A stretch of 64,000 nt of DNA from Fragilariopsis cylindrus CCMP1102 (Eukaryota > Bacillariophyta > Bacillariophyceae > Bacillariales > Bacillariaceae): assembly GCA_900095095.1 (NCBI GenBank), contig FMBT01000304.1, positions 62,001-126,000 of the forward strand. Direction: 5' to 3'. This document shows positions 33,901 through 44,775 of the stretch, in pieces (the first letter of the stretch is position 1; every line of letters begins with the position of its first letter). Under the pieces are notes generated by a model, which did no database searches, had not been told where the DNA came from, and was given only the letters and a program-made list of their open reading frames with translations. The position numbers and the translations under genes were made by a program.

Positions 33901-34136
33901 ACAAAACTTAGCAGTGCTGCAAATAATAAGATTTGTACTAATTTATCATCAAATTGTTCTAATACTAATTTCCATAATGGTGTCCTCTCTTCTTTTTCTA
34001 ATTCATTGGAACCATATGTTGCACGTAATGCATGTACACGATCTGTGGATAAACCAGATTTTAAATCAGTATGTCCATGATTTTTTAATACTTCCTCCAC
34101 TGTTACTTGATATGGTAGAGTATTAGAAGAAACCAT
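30906..34136 (-). CDS. SERCA-type P-type Ca2+-ATPase
   Basis: A single exon of 1076 residues starting at ATG 34136 ([17 protein letters not shown]). The open frame runs 48 codons further upstream but only from a TTG and lacks family similarity. It pumps Ca2+ from cytosol into ER or SR-like stores using ATP. It shows the cation-ATPase N-terminus, TM1-2 ([17 protein letters not shown]), the actuator motif LTGES (about 187), TM4 [11 protein letters not shown] with the Ca2+-binding Glu, the phosphorylation site [13 protein letters not shown] (about 355), hinge [15 protein letters not shown] (about 723), TM5 [10 protein letters not shown] and TM6 [20 protein letters not shown], then four further helices. 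The TM6 NxxTD pattern is of the SERCA (type IIA) class rather than PMCA. A Gly/Asn/Ser-rich insertion (about 395-420) lies after the phosphorylation site. The C-terminus is charged ([16 protein letters not shown]), without a KKxx end. Confidence 0.95.
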   Translation of the reverse strand: [1076 protein letters not shown]

Positions 34137-35358
34137 CTTTGAACACAACCGTACTTTGTCTAAGATCTTGTCTTTCTCTCTCTCTATTCTTCCGATAAGA
34201 TAAGACAATGTTGTTGTGAAGTAAGGGTGTCTAGCTATCGATCGTGTCTTCTTCTCTTTTCCAATCGAATTAAAAAACAAAACTCCACTACCTAACGGCG
34301 TTACAGTACGCTACGTTACGTCCGATGCAGTTTAACACGATCTTTGTGTTCGCTGTTTTCACAAAGAAAAAGAAAGCACAACGTGTAACGCGATCAGAGG
34401 TTAGGCGAAGCAAAAGTCAATGCGCAATATCATGATATCACTCCTACGAGAAAGGCAGATTTTTTTTGCTTTTTGAGCACGCGTCAACGCTTCAATGCGG
34501 ACCGTTGGTTTTTGCTTCATGTAATCATGTGTATGTGTCTGTATTGTTGATGTTTTTGTATCATGATGCATACTCCGTTTGAGTTTCGCCGTAAGAGCAA
34601 AATTACTGTAGTCGAATGAGTCGAGTCGTTCAAAGTCAGGGCAAGTCAAAACGAAATTATTATTGTGAAAAAAGTATAGGAACGAAAATATCCCCTCACT
34701 TTTCTTTTGCTCGGTATATGCCAACGAGAAATACGGAATCAATCAATCAATCTTTATCGCAATCGAAACAAACACTACTACTTCTCTGAACGTAGATAGA
34801 AACTAGATTGCATCCAGATTGGTTCAGACTCTGTCTCTCAATACTCTGTCTTTCAAAAGTACAATAATCACCACGTCAATACAAATAATAATAATGATAA
34901 TAAGATCGTTACATTTTGCTGTGTGTTGTATGGTGTATATCTACAATTTCCTATACACCATTGTATGTTTTCTATTCTTCCGTACTATTATATATATATT
35001 TGAAAGGGTGGTAATTTAATTATTGTACTATATTATTTTATATCCGACAGGTAAATGGTTTCATATTCGAGAGGGCAGAGTAGTACAAATAAATGGCACA
35101 CTATTTTTCTCCCCGACAATAAGAAAATGTCAAGATCAAGGTTATCATCACATCACACAGCATATATATTATAATTGTGTGATTTATTGGATTCAACCTA
35201 GTTCCATCATTATTTCTCTAGTCAGGGGGGTGGGATAGGTATTTTCAATTCATTCAAGTTATACAGTGAAGTACCGTACAGTTCTCACGAATACTGCATA
35301 TCGTCATCATCATCATCATCTCGGGTATACTGTAAATAAATGATGATATAGGATATTA
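34137..35358. other. Intergenic spacer, 1.2 kb
   Basis: The left part is the probable promoter of the Ca2+-ATPase; the right part is the 3' region of the glutathione peroxidase, where a SECIS element should lie. At 34931-34960 a 10-bp perfect hairpin (ATGGTGTATA, 12-nt loop, TATACACCAT) is visible but lacks the SECIS core. No gene seen. Confidence 0.5.
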
Positions 35359-35880
35359 TTATTCTTTCATTAATGTTTCGATATCTTTTTCGACATTCGT
35401 AGGAATACTTACTTTTCCAGACTTTGAAACTAAATACGAAGTACTAAAATTCCATCTCGGGTCTTTGGAATTGTTGGATATATTATTATCCCTCATATAT
35501 TTCCATATATTCGATGCAGTAGTACCCTTCACACTACCTAATGTCAGTAGTACACCAACACTCTCAAAAGGAAAGTTTTTTTTCAGGGCAAATGAGGATA
35601 TTTCTTGGTTGGTACCAAATTCTTGGTTCCCAAATTCTTGGGATGGAAAGGCTAATATTGTTAATTCCTTGGAGGAGTATTTTTTTCCCAACGATTCGAA
35701 TAATTTATATCCACGTTGGGTGGCACCTCACTGTGATGCGACATTGGTCGCATAGATAACTTTGCCCTTCGACTCCGCCATCGAGATGGTGGATCCATCC
35801 GATTGGACACCCGACAGTGAATAAAAGGCAGTAGTACTATCGGGACTACTACTACTACTACTTGATGATGGCGGCGACAT
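35359..35880 (-). CDS. Glutathione peroxidase with in-frame TGA (selenocysteine)
   Basis: ATG 35880 opens a 173-residue frame with one internal TGA at 35730-35728 (codon 51) and a TAA end at 35359. The sequence around the TGA, KVIYATNVASQ-U-GATQRGYKLFESL, is the canonical GPx active site, where Sec or Cys is always found. It continues TILAFPSQEFGNQEFG (Gln of the catalytic tetrad), FPFESVGVLLTLGSVKG and RWNFSTSYLVSKSGKV (Trp and Asn of the tetrad). The length matches compact monomeric GPx/GPx4-like enzymes lacking the dimer loop, which reduce lipid and hydrogen peroxides. The N-terminus is poly-Ser with no clear signal peptide, so a cytosolic or unknown location. Reading TGA as stop would leave a useless 50-residue peptide. 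A SECIS element is required in the 3' UTR; I could not identify one convincingly by eye. Confidence 0.88.
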
Positions 35881-36478
35881 AGTATGAATAGAGAAGTTGG
35901 TTGTTTCGAAATTCTTGTTGTTATTGTTGCTTTTGCTTATTCTATTAATGATAATTATGTTGATATTGATAATAGTAGTGACAGAGGAGTGGATTTTGTT
36001 TTACTATTATTCACATTCATCGCAGTTATCAGTGCTTTTTAAAGAAAAGAAGAAAGATGCTGCTAAAACATTCATTGCTTCTGTTGTCGTGACTCACTCA
36101 TTTATTTGTGTTTCTGATGTTTTCGCTGTCATGTGAACGAAAATATTGACGCACGATTGAACTCAGTCACTAACATTCGAGAACTAAAAAAAATGAAAAA
36201 GGGGGAGGGGGCGGCGCGCGGCACGTGAGAACCGTTGAGCATGCCAAGAAGCCAAAGTCAAAGTCAAAGTGTCGTGTGAAAACTACTATCTCTTCGATTT
36301 TCTTTTCTTTTTCAAAGCAACAATAGACACAACGACGACAACAAAACGAAGAGACAAGAATAGTAATGGCATCCTCACGATAACCACTGACTAGCAAGAT
36401 TAAAAAGAAAGAGTTGAACAAGAAGAGAAGATAATAACAATAGTTCTACCTAGCTAGTATAGTACTACCCATACTAGT
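35881..36478. promoter_or_regulatory. Divergent promoter region, GPx / Sec6
   Basis: A 598-bp region shared by the two diverging genes. It includes a GC-rich island at 36200-36232 (GGGGGCGGCGCGCGGCACGTGA) here noted by its CACGTG E-box core, unusual in this AT-rich DNA, and an AAAGTC triple repeat at 36251-36268. The exact start sites are not visible. Confidence 0.4.
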
Positions 36479-39400
36479 ATGTCGAATGATGGAGCATCAT
36501 CAGCTGGAGCTGGTGGAGCAAATCCATTTGACTTTGATGTGGATTTTGATAAAGTACAAAAAAGACGTGAACAATATTTAGCCAGAAAAGCTGCGGAACG
36601 TGGTGAACCATTAATGAGTGGTATAGATAAGCAGGATGGTGACAACAACGACAATGATGATAACAGTGCACCATCTCAACCCCAGGGACGATTCGCTGGT
36701 GTTGGTAAAGGACTAAACTTTTTAATGAAAAGTAGAAACACAAGTGGTACTAACAGTGGTAGTGGTAATGATATAACGAGTAGTGCTGGAGCTGGAGGAG
36801 GCGGTGGCGATAATGATGCAGGCGGTGGATCAAGTACAATTGGTGAAACCAACAACACTACTGCAGTGTATCAGCAAGAACAGCAAAGAAAGAAAAAAGA
36901 AGCAGGCGTTGTTGGTGTATTTGGTGGTAAACAAATTGTACGATGGCCATATGATGATTATCATGAAGTACAAAAGAAATATTATACTAAACTCGAGGAG
37001 GATGCTGCACTAGTACTAGCAGCACAAGAAAGTAAAGATAATGATGGCGACGAGGGTGGTGGTGGTGACGATCCATTAGCACAAGGTACACCTCAAAAAC
37101 GTGGTTTCTTTGGTTTTGGTGGTGGTGCTGCAGCACAAAATGAACTTATTGCAGCACAAAATGCTGCGAACGCTCTTAGTAAACAACAAGATTTATTATT
37201 ACAACGTCCCGAGGATCCCACTGATATACCCACTGCGGTACAAGGATTATCCTTATCCGAATTTGAAAGAAAAGCCGAAGAACGTGCGATATCGATCGTG
37301 AGTACCTGGTTATTTGATTGTGGTTTAATTGATGAATTATTAGTACATGGTGGTATGGGTAAATCTACAATGAGAACAGCACAAAAACATTATACTACAC
37401 CAAAAGATGGTAACGGTAGTATTAACGGTAGTAATGGTAATGATACTATATCAATTGGTGATGATTCTAAAACTACCATGACCACACAAGATAATCAAGG
37501 TTCCGTGAAAACATCCGAGGGTATCGAGGTGGGTGCCTTTGGACATATTATTGAAGGTCCATCGAAAATGGATAAAGAAATATCCAAATTACGGAATGGT
37601 ACCTCACGACAATTAACGATGGTGAATTCCAGATTAAATGATGGTGTGGCGGCATCGGGTGGTGAAGTACAAGAATTAGTCAATGCGGTGAACAGTACCA
37701 AAGATGATTTAGGTCGATTGCGGGAATTATCCACCTACATTGGTGGTGTGGTGACTACTAATCCATCGAATACTAATGGTTTTGATGATATTGGTAGTGT
37801 TGGAAATGGTAGTACTTCTGTGGTTAAAAATAATATGATGGCAAAATCACAAACATTTATGTTAACCAAATATCCAAAATTAAAAAAAGCTATTAATGCC
37901 AGACGTAATTTAGCCAGATGTTTTCGTGAATTAGATTTTTATTCACAAATTCCTGTAACATGTGATCGTTTACGAGAAGATTTACATCAAGCCGAATGGA
38001 CCGATATTGAATGGAATTCATTACGGGAAGTATCCCGAGAACATGTGGAATTAGAAATTTTCTTAGTAGAAGCAGAAGCTGGTATGAAAAAAAGAATTGA
38101 TGAAGAATTTCAGGAACAAAATGATGGTGGTGGTGGTGGTGGTATGGATGATATGGATAATACTACAAGATCATCACATATACGTCGTTCGACTCGTGGT
38201 ATGATGAGTTCGCATCATAATCGTGGTGGTGGTAATAATGGTGCAGCTGGAGGATTAAGTTCAATGATGAATTATGAAGAAGTTGATAATTTTTTACACG
38301 AACATGTGAAGAATGTATGGGAATTAGGTGATGAAATTCGTATGAGAATTATGTCAGGGATTGGTGCAGCATTTGAATTAGCAACAGATAATCCAGCTGG
38401 ATTAGTTGCATTGGTGGAAGCTGTGGAAGTATATGAAACTGCTAATGATGAATATAGGACAGTACATGGTCAAGAAGCTGGTGGTAGTGGCGGTACTACT
38501 ACTCGTAATTCAACAAATAAACAAAATCTGCGTTTTACTGATATGAGAGCATCAGCATTAAAACAAATGTATCAAGATTTTGAACTACGTGGATTAGAAA
38601 TTTTTCGAGAGGTGCATGAGGTTGCACAAGCACGGGGTGTTGATGTTGATGAGTATAATGATGACGATCCAGAAGAAGCAACGGAATACTTTAATGCTAT
38701 ATTACGTGCAGCAAATGAATTAACAGCAGAAATTGCATTTGTACAGAATCAAATGTCACCATGTTTTCCACTTAATTGGGCATTAGAAATGTTATGGAGT
38801 ACATGTGTCGCACACGTGTGTTCAAAACAAATTCTAGATCAAATTGGTGGTACAGAGGGACATAAGTTACCTGATTTGACTGTAACACAATTATTGGATT
38901 TAGTTGCATGGATAGAAAGTTTCCGATCAACTATTGAAGAAACATTCCCTAATATTGGTGAACACATATCAAAAAAGACATACTTTAATAAACGTCCTGA
39001 TTTATTACAGGAAGATAATCGTGAAATTGATATGGATGTTGCAAAAGATTCTTTGGCGTGGGCAAATAATATGTTATGGGAAGTCCATGATTTAGCTAAA
39101 GATGAATTTTTATTCCGAACAAAAGAACAAACCCACGAATGGCTTGATAATGTATACGAGTACGTCTTATGTGTTGCGTTTTTGTCATCTGCTTATTGTT
39201 TATTTATTATGTGTTATGATGATGATGATGATGATACATCCGTCGCTCACATCCTCCGCTTTCCTTTCTTCTATCCATCTCATTCCGCCTTCGACTCTCT
39301 ATATCTTCGTCTTTCTCCTCCGAACCGTCTTTCGCACGCACTCTCTATCCCTTACACATAAACGCACCCCGCCTCGACCCTTCCTCTTGTAGTGCTGATC

Positions 39401-40590
39401 ACACCAAGAATCAAACTTCTGAGGGACGGCTTACTACATCATTGAGTGAAGATGTTTACTCCCTTGCGGGTGTACAACTCCGGACTATCCAAGAACGGCT
39501 AACACGCCGATCGGAAGCATTAGTACAGGCTGTAGGTGTTATCTTTAAGAATTTGTATGAGAAACAAATCGCATGTCGTAATAATTTCTTACTGGATTTT
39601 GAAACAAGTTGTGCTGCATCGAATGACTTTATTCGGATGAGTGAAAATTGTGAAGAAATTTTAGCAGACTTAGTCGAAGAATCTAATTTACCAGAGGATG
39701 CAACAAATCAACTCGAGGAACAGTCGGGTGTACTATTGGGTTTGTATAGTGGGGATGCTGTCTTCGCTGCCCAAAAGGTTCATATTTATATATTTGAACC
39801 AATCGAAGAAGCAATCGCGGAAGAACTTTTTGGTGATGAATGGTTGAATGAACTAACTGCAAATGAATTAGCATTAACGTTAGTTAAGACTCTTGAAGAT
39901 TTTGTGGGTGATTTAGAAGTTTTCTTAGATGAACTGATGGTCGGCAAAACATTAGATGCATTAGTTACGGCAACTGTAATATTTTATATCAGATATTTAT
40001 TGAAGAAGGTTGCCGATCACAAGGATAATAAAAAACCACTTTGGTCGGACAATAAAAGAGCATTAGATCGGATTAGAGGTGATATTGAAACCATGAGGGA
40101 ATACTTCGATAGTCTAATGGATATCTATCCTGCATTGAAACGTGCCGTTCCAGAACAATTTGAGATATTAGAAACCTTCCATGAATTATTATCCATCGCT
40201 GCCGGTTTGTCACAATCATCCGATCGTGATTTTGTTATCTTATTACAAAAACGGATTAGGAATATCCCTATTACGAAACTTGTTGTTGGTGACTTATGGC
40301 ATGCAATGAATCCGAAAGATGAAAAGGATATATACGAGAAGATTGATGTGATGGAAACAGAATTGAATGCTGTTGCACCGAACGATGCAGAGGCATTCGA
40401 TGTTGCATTAGCTCGTCAAACTGTACCAGGATTACGATTAGATCAAGAATTGGCACGATTGTGTGACGAAAATAAACGTAACCGTCCTGGATATAATCGT
40501 ACCGCTGCCGAACAAGGTAATATCATGCTTGGTAAATGGAGAGAAACTTGGCAGAATCTCGTTGATGAAGTAGCTGTCGTTAAGGAATAG
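36479..40590 (+). CDS. Exocyst complex subunit Sec6/EXOC3-like
   Basis: Exon 1 is 36479-39159 and exon 2 is 39393-40590. The intron 39160-39392 begins GTACGT and ends TTGTAG, phase 2, giving 1292 residues. The N-terminal 160 residues are Gly/Asn/Asp low complexity with an ordered start (NPFDFDVDFDKVQKRREQYL). A coiled-coil block AINARRNLARCFRELDFYSQ, IPVTCDRLREDL (about residues 470-505) has the pattern of Sec6. An all-helical C-terminal half follows, with LPDLTVTQLLDLVAWIESFR (about 800-820) and, after the intron, SLAGVQLRTIQERLTRRSE and RYLLKKVADHKD. Sec6 is a core exocyst subunit that tethers secretory vesicles at the plasma membrane. It is longer than yeast or animal Sec6 (about 750-800) because of Gly/Asn/Asp insertions. 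Subunit assignment rests on pattern, not alignment; another CATCHR subunit is possible. Confidence 0.72.
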
Positions 40591-40879
40591 GAAATAATTG
40601 GTAGTGAGAGGATAAAAGTAAGGAGAGAGGATTCGCGTGTACGCGAACGGAAAGAGATGAAATTTCACGAAAAAATTTTACGATGAATTATAATAAATAT
40701 ATATATAATCGATCGAATAATGTAATATATAATATAGTCTACAAACAGTTATATGATTGTCGTCGTCATCGTCGACGTTATGACTTTTAAATTGTTTTTT
40801 GTAATGCATGCGATTTCTCTCTCTCTCTCTCTCTCTCCCTCCTTCACACAGCTTATGCATTATTTTTTTGTTCCAACTA
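40591..40879. other. 3' spacer after the exocyst gene
   Basis: Includes (CT)n at 40816-40838 and a TA-rich stretch at 40695-40735. No gene. Confidence 0.5.
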
Positions 40880-41158
40880 CATACCCTTGTTTTCGATATC
40901 GATATGGGATACCATACCAGTAGATGATTGTGCATTATTAATAGCTTCTGATGCGCTTTTTGTATGTCCTAATGCATCATAAAATTTCATAATCGTTGCT
41001 TTTTCCTGTTACTCCTCCTGTTGCTGGTTCTTCACTTATACCCATTTGCACAAACGATATATTAGCGATGTCTCGTGAACCAACTATACCACCTTGTAAA
41101 CTTGCACCTATATTAGGTATACATCGGACGAGTAGACTCTGTTGAGGTTGTTAATTTA
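40880..41158 (-). pseudogene. Short coding-like fragment, two frames
   Basis: On the minus strand QPQQSLLVRCIPNIGASLQ, GGIVGSRDIANISFVQMGIS, EEPATGGVTGKSNDYEIL ends at a TGA. Overlapping it in the next frame, MKFYDALGHTKSASEAINNA, QSSTGMVSHIDIENKGM ends at a TAG. Both look like real protein (no low complexity, balanced composition), and together they suggest a gene remnant or exons of an unrecognised small gene. It lies immediately 3' of the MYND gene on the same strand. Confidence 0.4.
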
Positions 41159-41162
41159 CGAT

Positions 41163-42459
41163 TTACTTTTTCATTGTATTACAAAAATGTTTGTGACTTG
41201 ACCAATCCTAAAAGTTGCAAGTTTTGTTGGCATCAAACGTACAAGCAAAAGAAACATTGAAAAGTTGTTAGTCTGTTCAATAATAGAAAGAAAAATTGTA
41301 CCTGTGAGTATTGATAGAAAGAACTTACAGCTTTTTGGCATTCAGCCGAACAGTAAGAAACAGACTTGCACCTTGTGCACTGCATGACCATTCCACCATC
41401 CGGTTTACGACCCGCCTTACATTTTACACACGTGTATTTGTTCTTCCTAATTTCCTCCTCATCTTCATCAACAGAGATCCCTCTCATTCCTTGAATTATA
41501 CCGTGAAGATTTCCTTGGTTACCTTCAGTAATTGGAAGTTGTTGAAAAAGAGTATGTGCTTGTTGAGCACATAGAGGCAATTGATCAGTACGTCGTTGTG
41601 GACCATAAAGTTCATCTTTGCGGATTGTTGCTTTAATACATTTATCGAAGTGTGTTTTTGCATCCTCGACGGATCCGATGGATGGATCATTCAATGTCAA
41701 TGTAGTAATACCAAGCCAAGCATACACCTCTTCAATGTTTATATTATCCCGATGAAATTCACTAGCAACTCGTGTAAACTCTATATGAATTCTTCTGTCA
41801 TCTTTCAAGATGAAACTAGCCCACAGGTGTGCTCTTGAAAATCTAGCCTTTGTGAAAAATTCATCAATTTTTAGAGCGTTCGTTAAATCCTTGATGGCCT
41901 TTTTACGATTTCCCATTGCCGTGTGTAACGAACTTCTGTGGAACAAAAGATTCGTCCTCGTCAAACACCCTCCAAGGATATCCTTATCAGGATTCTCAAT
42001 AGAAGGATAGTCTGCAATTGCATCCAATAGCACTTCCGTAGCGGTCATTGCCACTGCAATCGAACTTTGATGTTTACCAAAAAAAGGTTGCGCTATCATA
42101 ATTTTCAACACAGGGCACGCATAACTATTCACATCAGCTTTCGCTAGTGCAATCAACAAGTCTGAATCCAATATCCAATGTTTATTTTTCTGATCTTTTA
42201 GATTGTCAAGTTTGTCCATTGTGATAGCAACACTCCGATTATTGAGCAGGAACGCACATGTTATCTGATTTGCAGCTAATTTTAAGTCACCACCTGAGCG
42301 GGCAAGTTTGAGCCCTTGACGGAATAACTCCACCGCTTGAACAAAGTCTTTTGCTTCGGGATCGTCCGTCTTTTCTAACAGCTTTTCACTCCGCCCGACC
42401 AATTCATTTAATTCTTGTTCGGTTCGATCTCCACATTCAAGCAATTGTTGACGTGACAT
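41163..42459 (-). CDS. MYND zinc-finger protein with TPR-like helices
   Basis: Exon 1 is 42459-41329 and exon 2 is 41207-41163. A GTAAGT donor and CTTTTAG acceptor join in phase 0, giving 391 residues. ATG 42459 (MSRQQLLECGDRTEQEL) is chosen because the frame upstream has only a GTG. Residues 1-320 are helical, with TPR-like signatures (FRQGLKLARSGGDLKLAA; MGNRKKAIKDLTNALKID; ARFSRAHLWASF). The C-terminal MYND finger reads CVKCKAGRKPDGGMVMQCTR, CKSVSYCSAECQKADWSSHK, HFC, and the intron splits it: exon 2 supplies only DWSSHKHFCNTMKK. All zinc ligands are present. MYND fingers bind proline-rich partners; the TPR-MYND layout suggests an adaptor. It is one of many such proteins in diatoms; the specific role is unknown. 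Confidence 0.85.
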
Positions 42460-43094
42460 GGTGATGACTTTGTGCTGAATGCGGTGCTGGAATATTTTTA
42501 TCTGTACCACTGTATTGTTGATTGTTGAGTGTGTCGATATTGGTAGATTGGTAACGGTACGTTGTTGTTGCTAACTTTGCTTGGTGCGTTACACCCCTCA
42601 AACAGAATGTTCTTTTAATTTTCGCGCCGAATAAATCTCCGCATGGAACTAAGTTAGTCATTAATATAAAAACTAAATCATGCTCAAATGTTACAAGTAT
42701 TTGTTAGTCTAGTATATAATAACAACTTTAGCATCAAATATATACACCTAAATAGTCATATTTTTGGAAAAGTAAACCATGAACTTTACAATTGACCTAT
42801 TGGATGGAGAACTTTTATATTTCTATGTCTTCTAAGTCTACTGGTATCACACAATGAAGGCTCACACATAGCACACATCAAATAACCCCCAAAAATGGCC
42901 CATTAGAAGTGTTTTGTGGACATACAGTACACTCAAAAAGGTGATTCATCACAAAATATGTGGATGGAGTGCACCATATATACCAAAGGGAACTTACTCT
43001 TGGTGCTTCGTGTTGATGACCCAGCCTAGGTGCCCATAATGCGGCCCTATCTTCATTTTCTCCAAGGAAACCTAAGCATTATGTGAACCTTGTA

Positions 43095-44490
43095 GGTATA
43101 GGTAAAATGGATGCTAATGCACCCAACCCATCTGGTGTTGTCTTCTGTAACCCTTTCAAATGAGATATTTTGCTGTTCATCATGGTGTTTTTTTTTTGTG
43201 CATTCCACGCACAACAGCAAAATGAATTGCATTCCGCAGCCACAGGAAAAGGAAAGTTGTAGGAGGCAAAAACAATGTTCAAGTATACTATGTGGATGCA
43301 AGTGCACCCAACCCATCTGGAGATGTCCTCTGCAACCCTTTCAAATGAGATATTTTTGTGTTCATTTTTGATTGAAAATCATGATGTTGTTTTTAATATT
43401 GTGCCTTCCACAACAGAGAATTGTATTTTATTCCGCAACCACAAGGATTTTAAAGTTGTAGGAGGTTCACATTATGTTCTAGTACACTATGTGGATGCTT
43501 TTGCACCTGACCTGTCAGGTGCTGTCATCTGCAACCCTCAACATCGCATTTCAGCCAACATGTCATATTTCCATGCCAGCCAAAAAGTAGTAGCATTTAT
43601 AGAAATAGGCTAGCACAACATTAAAAAAAATCAATTGGGCCATGGTTTGCACATCCAGATCCCTTACATATATGCATATTATGATCAAAATACACCAACA
43701 ATACTTGGAACATTTGCCATATTGGTGGTGTAGTTGGGAGGGGAACAATAGAATCACATAAATTGGCCCAAAATACGCACATTGCAAAAATATTTGAGAT
43801 GCTACCCGCCCATACCAGGTGTGCTAATCACCAGTAAAATAGCTAAGGATCCATCTCATAGAAGGATTAGTTACTACCTTTGTTTTAGAAAGCCATATAT
43901 ATATTTGGGCTGTCATGGGTCATAACCCACCGCTTTAAAACACACTGAAATCCCCCCAAATAACAAAAATGTGTGTAATCAAACCAACAAAAATATATGA
44001 AGCTCACCATTATACCTATATCTACAAGGTCCACATGATGCTTAGGTTTATATGGAGGTTATGAAGGTAAAGTGATGTATTTACCACAAAATGGGCCATT
44101 TAGGCCCTAGACCAGGGGTTTCAACTTTAGTGCACACCTCAGCTGGATCATCAACACAAAGCACCAGGAGTAAAATATCTTTGGTAGATATGGTGAACCC
44201 CATCTGCTTATCTTGGAATTGTTCATCTTTTTGAGTGTGCAGCCACAGGAAAATAAAAGGTTAAGTAGGCACACCACTAAACAATGATCTTGTACACTAC
44301 GTTGATGCTAGTGCACCCGGCCCATCTGGTGTTGTCCTCTACAACCCTTTCAAATGAGATATTTTGTTGTTCATTGTGTGATTGTTGTTTGTGTGTCTTC
44401 TACACAGCAAAATGAATTTCATTCCACAGCCACAGGAAAAGAGAAGTTGTAGGAGGCAAACACAATGTTCTAGTATGTGAAGTGGTACTA
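43095..44490. repeat. Dispersed repeat, copy 2, with flanking inverted 190-bp units
   Basis: Units of the 190-bp repeat seen at 22582 occur here inverted (GGTGTTGTCTTCTGTAACCC near 43133, again near 43320, a partial one near 43513). Then comes the body 43554-44239, collinear with 23483-24128, and then one more inverted unit (GGTGTTGTCCTCTACAACCC near 44329). So in this copy the units bracket the body, while in copy 1 they lie on one side in the opposite orientation. No ORF. Confidence 0.8.
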
Positions 44491-44680
44491 GTGTGTGCTT
44501 GATGATTTGATGATCACCTAGACCTCAGATATTTTTGCGCCCTTAGCGTCATCCACCAATGGATTAGTTGTGCAGTTTTTTGAGTAGTGATATTTTAGTT
44601 CTTGCTTGGGTTTGGGTGGATATTTAAAACATAGTTGGAAGCAACAAATTCTACTGTATTTCACACCTCTCTCCCCTCAG

Positions 44681-44775
44681 TCATCTACCCCCCCCCCCTC
44701 CTCTTGTATTTTCTTCTAACTAACCATAGTCATCTACCCCCCCCCCCCCTCTTGTATTTTCTTCTAACTAACCAT
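44681..44775. repeat. Duplicated C-tract segment
   Basis: TCATCTACC plus a C run, then CTCTTGTATTTTCTTCTAAC and TAACCAT, occurs twice in tandem at about 50-bp spacing. Confidence 0.8.

Noticed and set aside
34088-34101. TAATACTTCCTCCA, like a MITE end
   Set aside because: Lies inside Ca2+-ATPase coding sequence (EEVL codons); chance match.
34137-34280. 48-codon N-terminal extension of the Ca2+-ATPase
   Set aside because: Starts at TTG, shows no SERCA similarity, and a good ATG with the family N-terminus follows.
43079-43371. Short frames with FxxxTEDNTRWVG-type peptides in the repeat arrays
   Set aside because: Translations of the 190-bp non-coding repeat unit; frames differ between copies.
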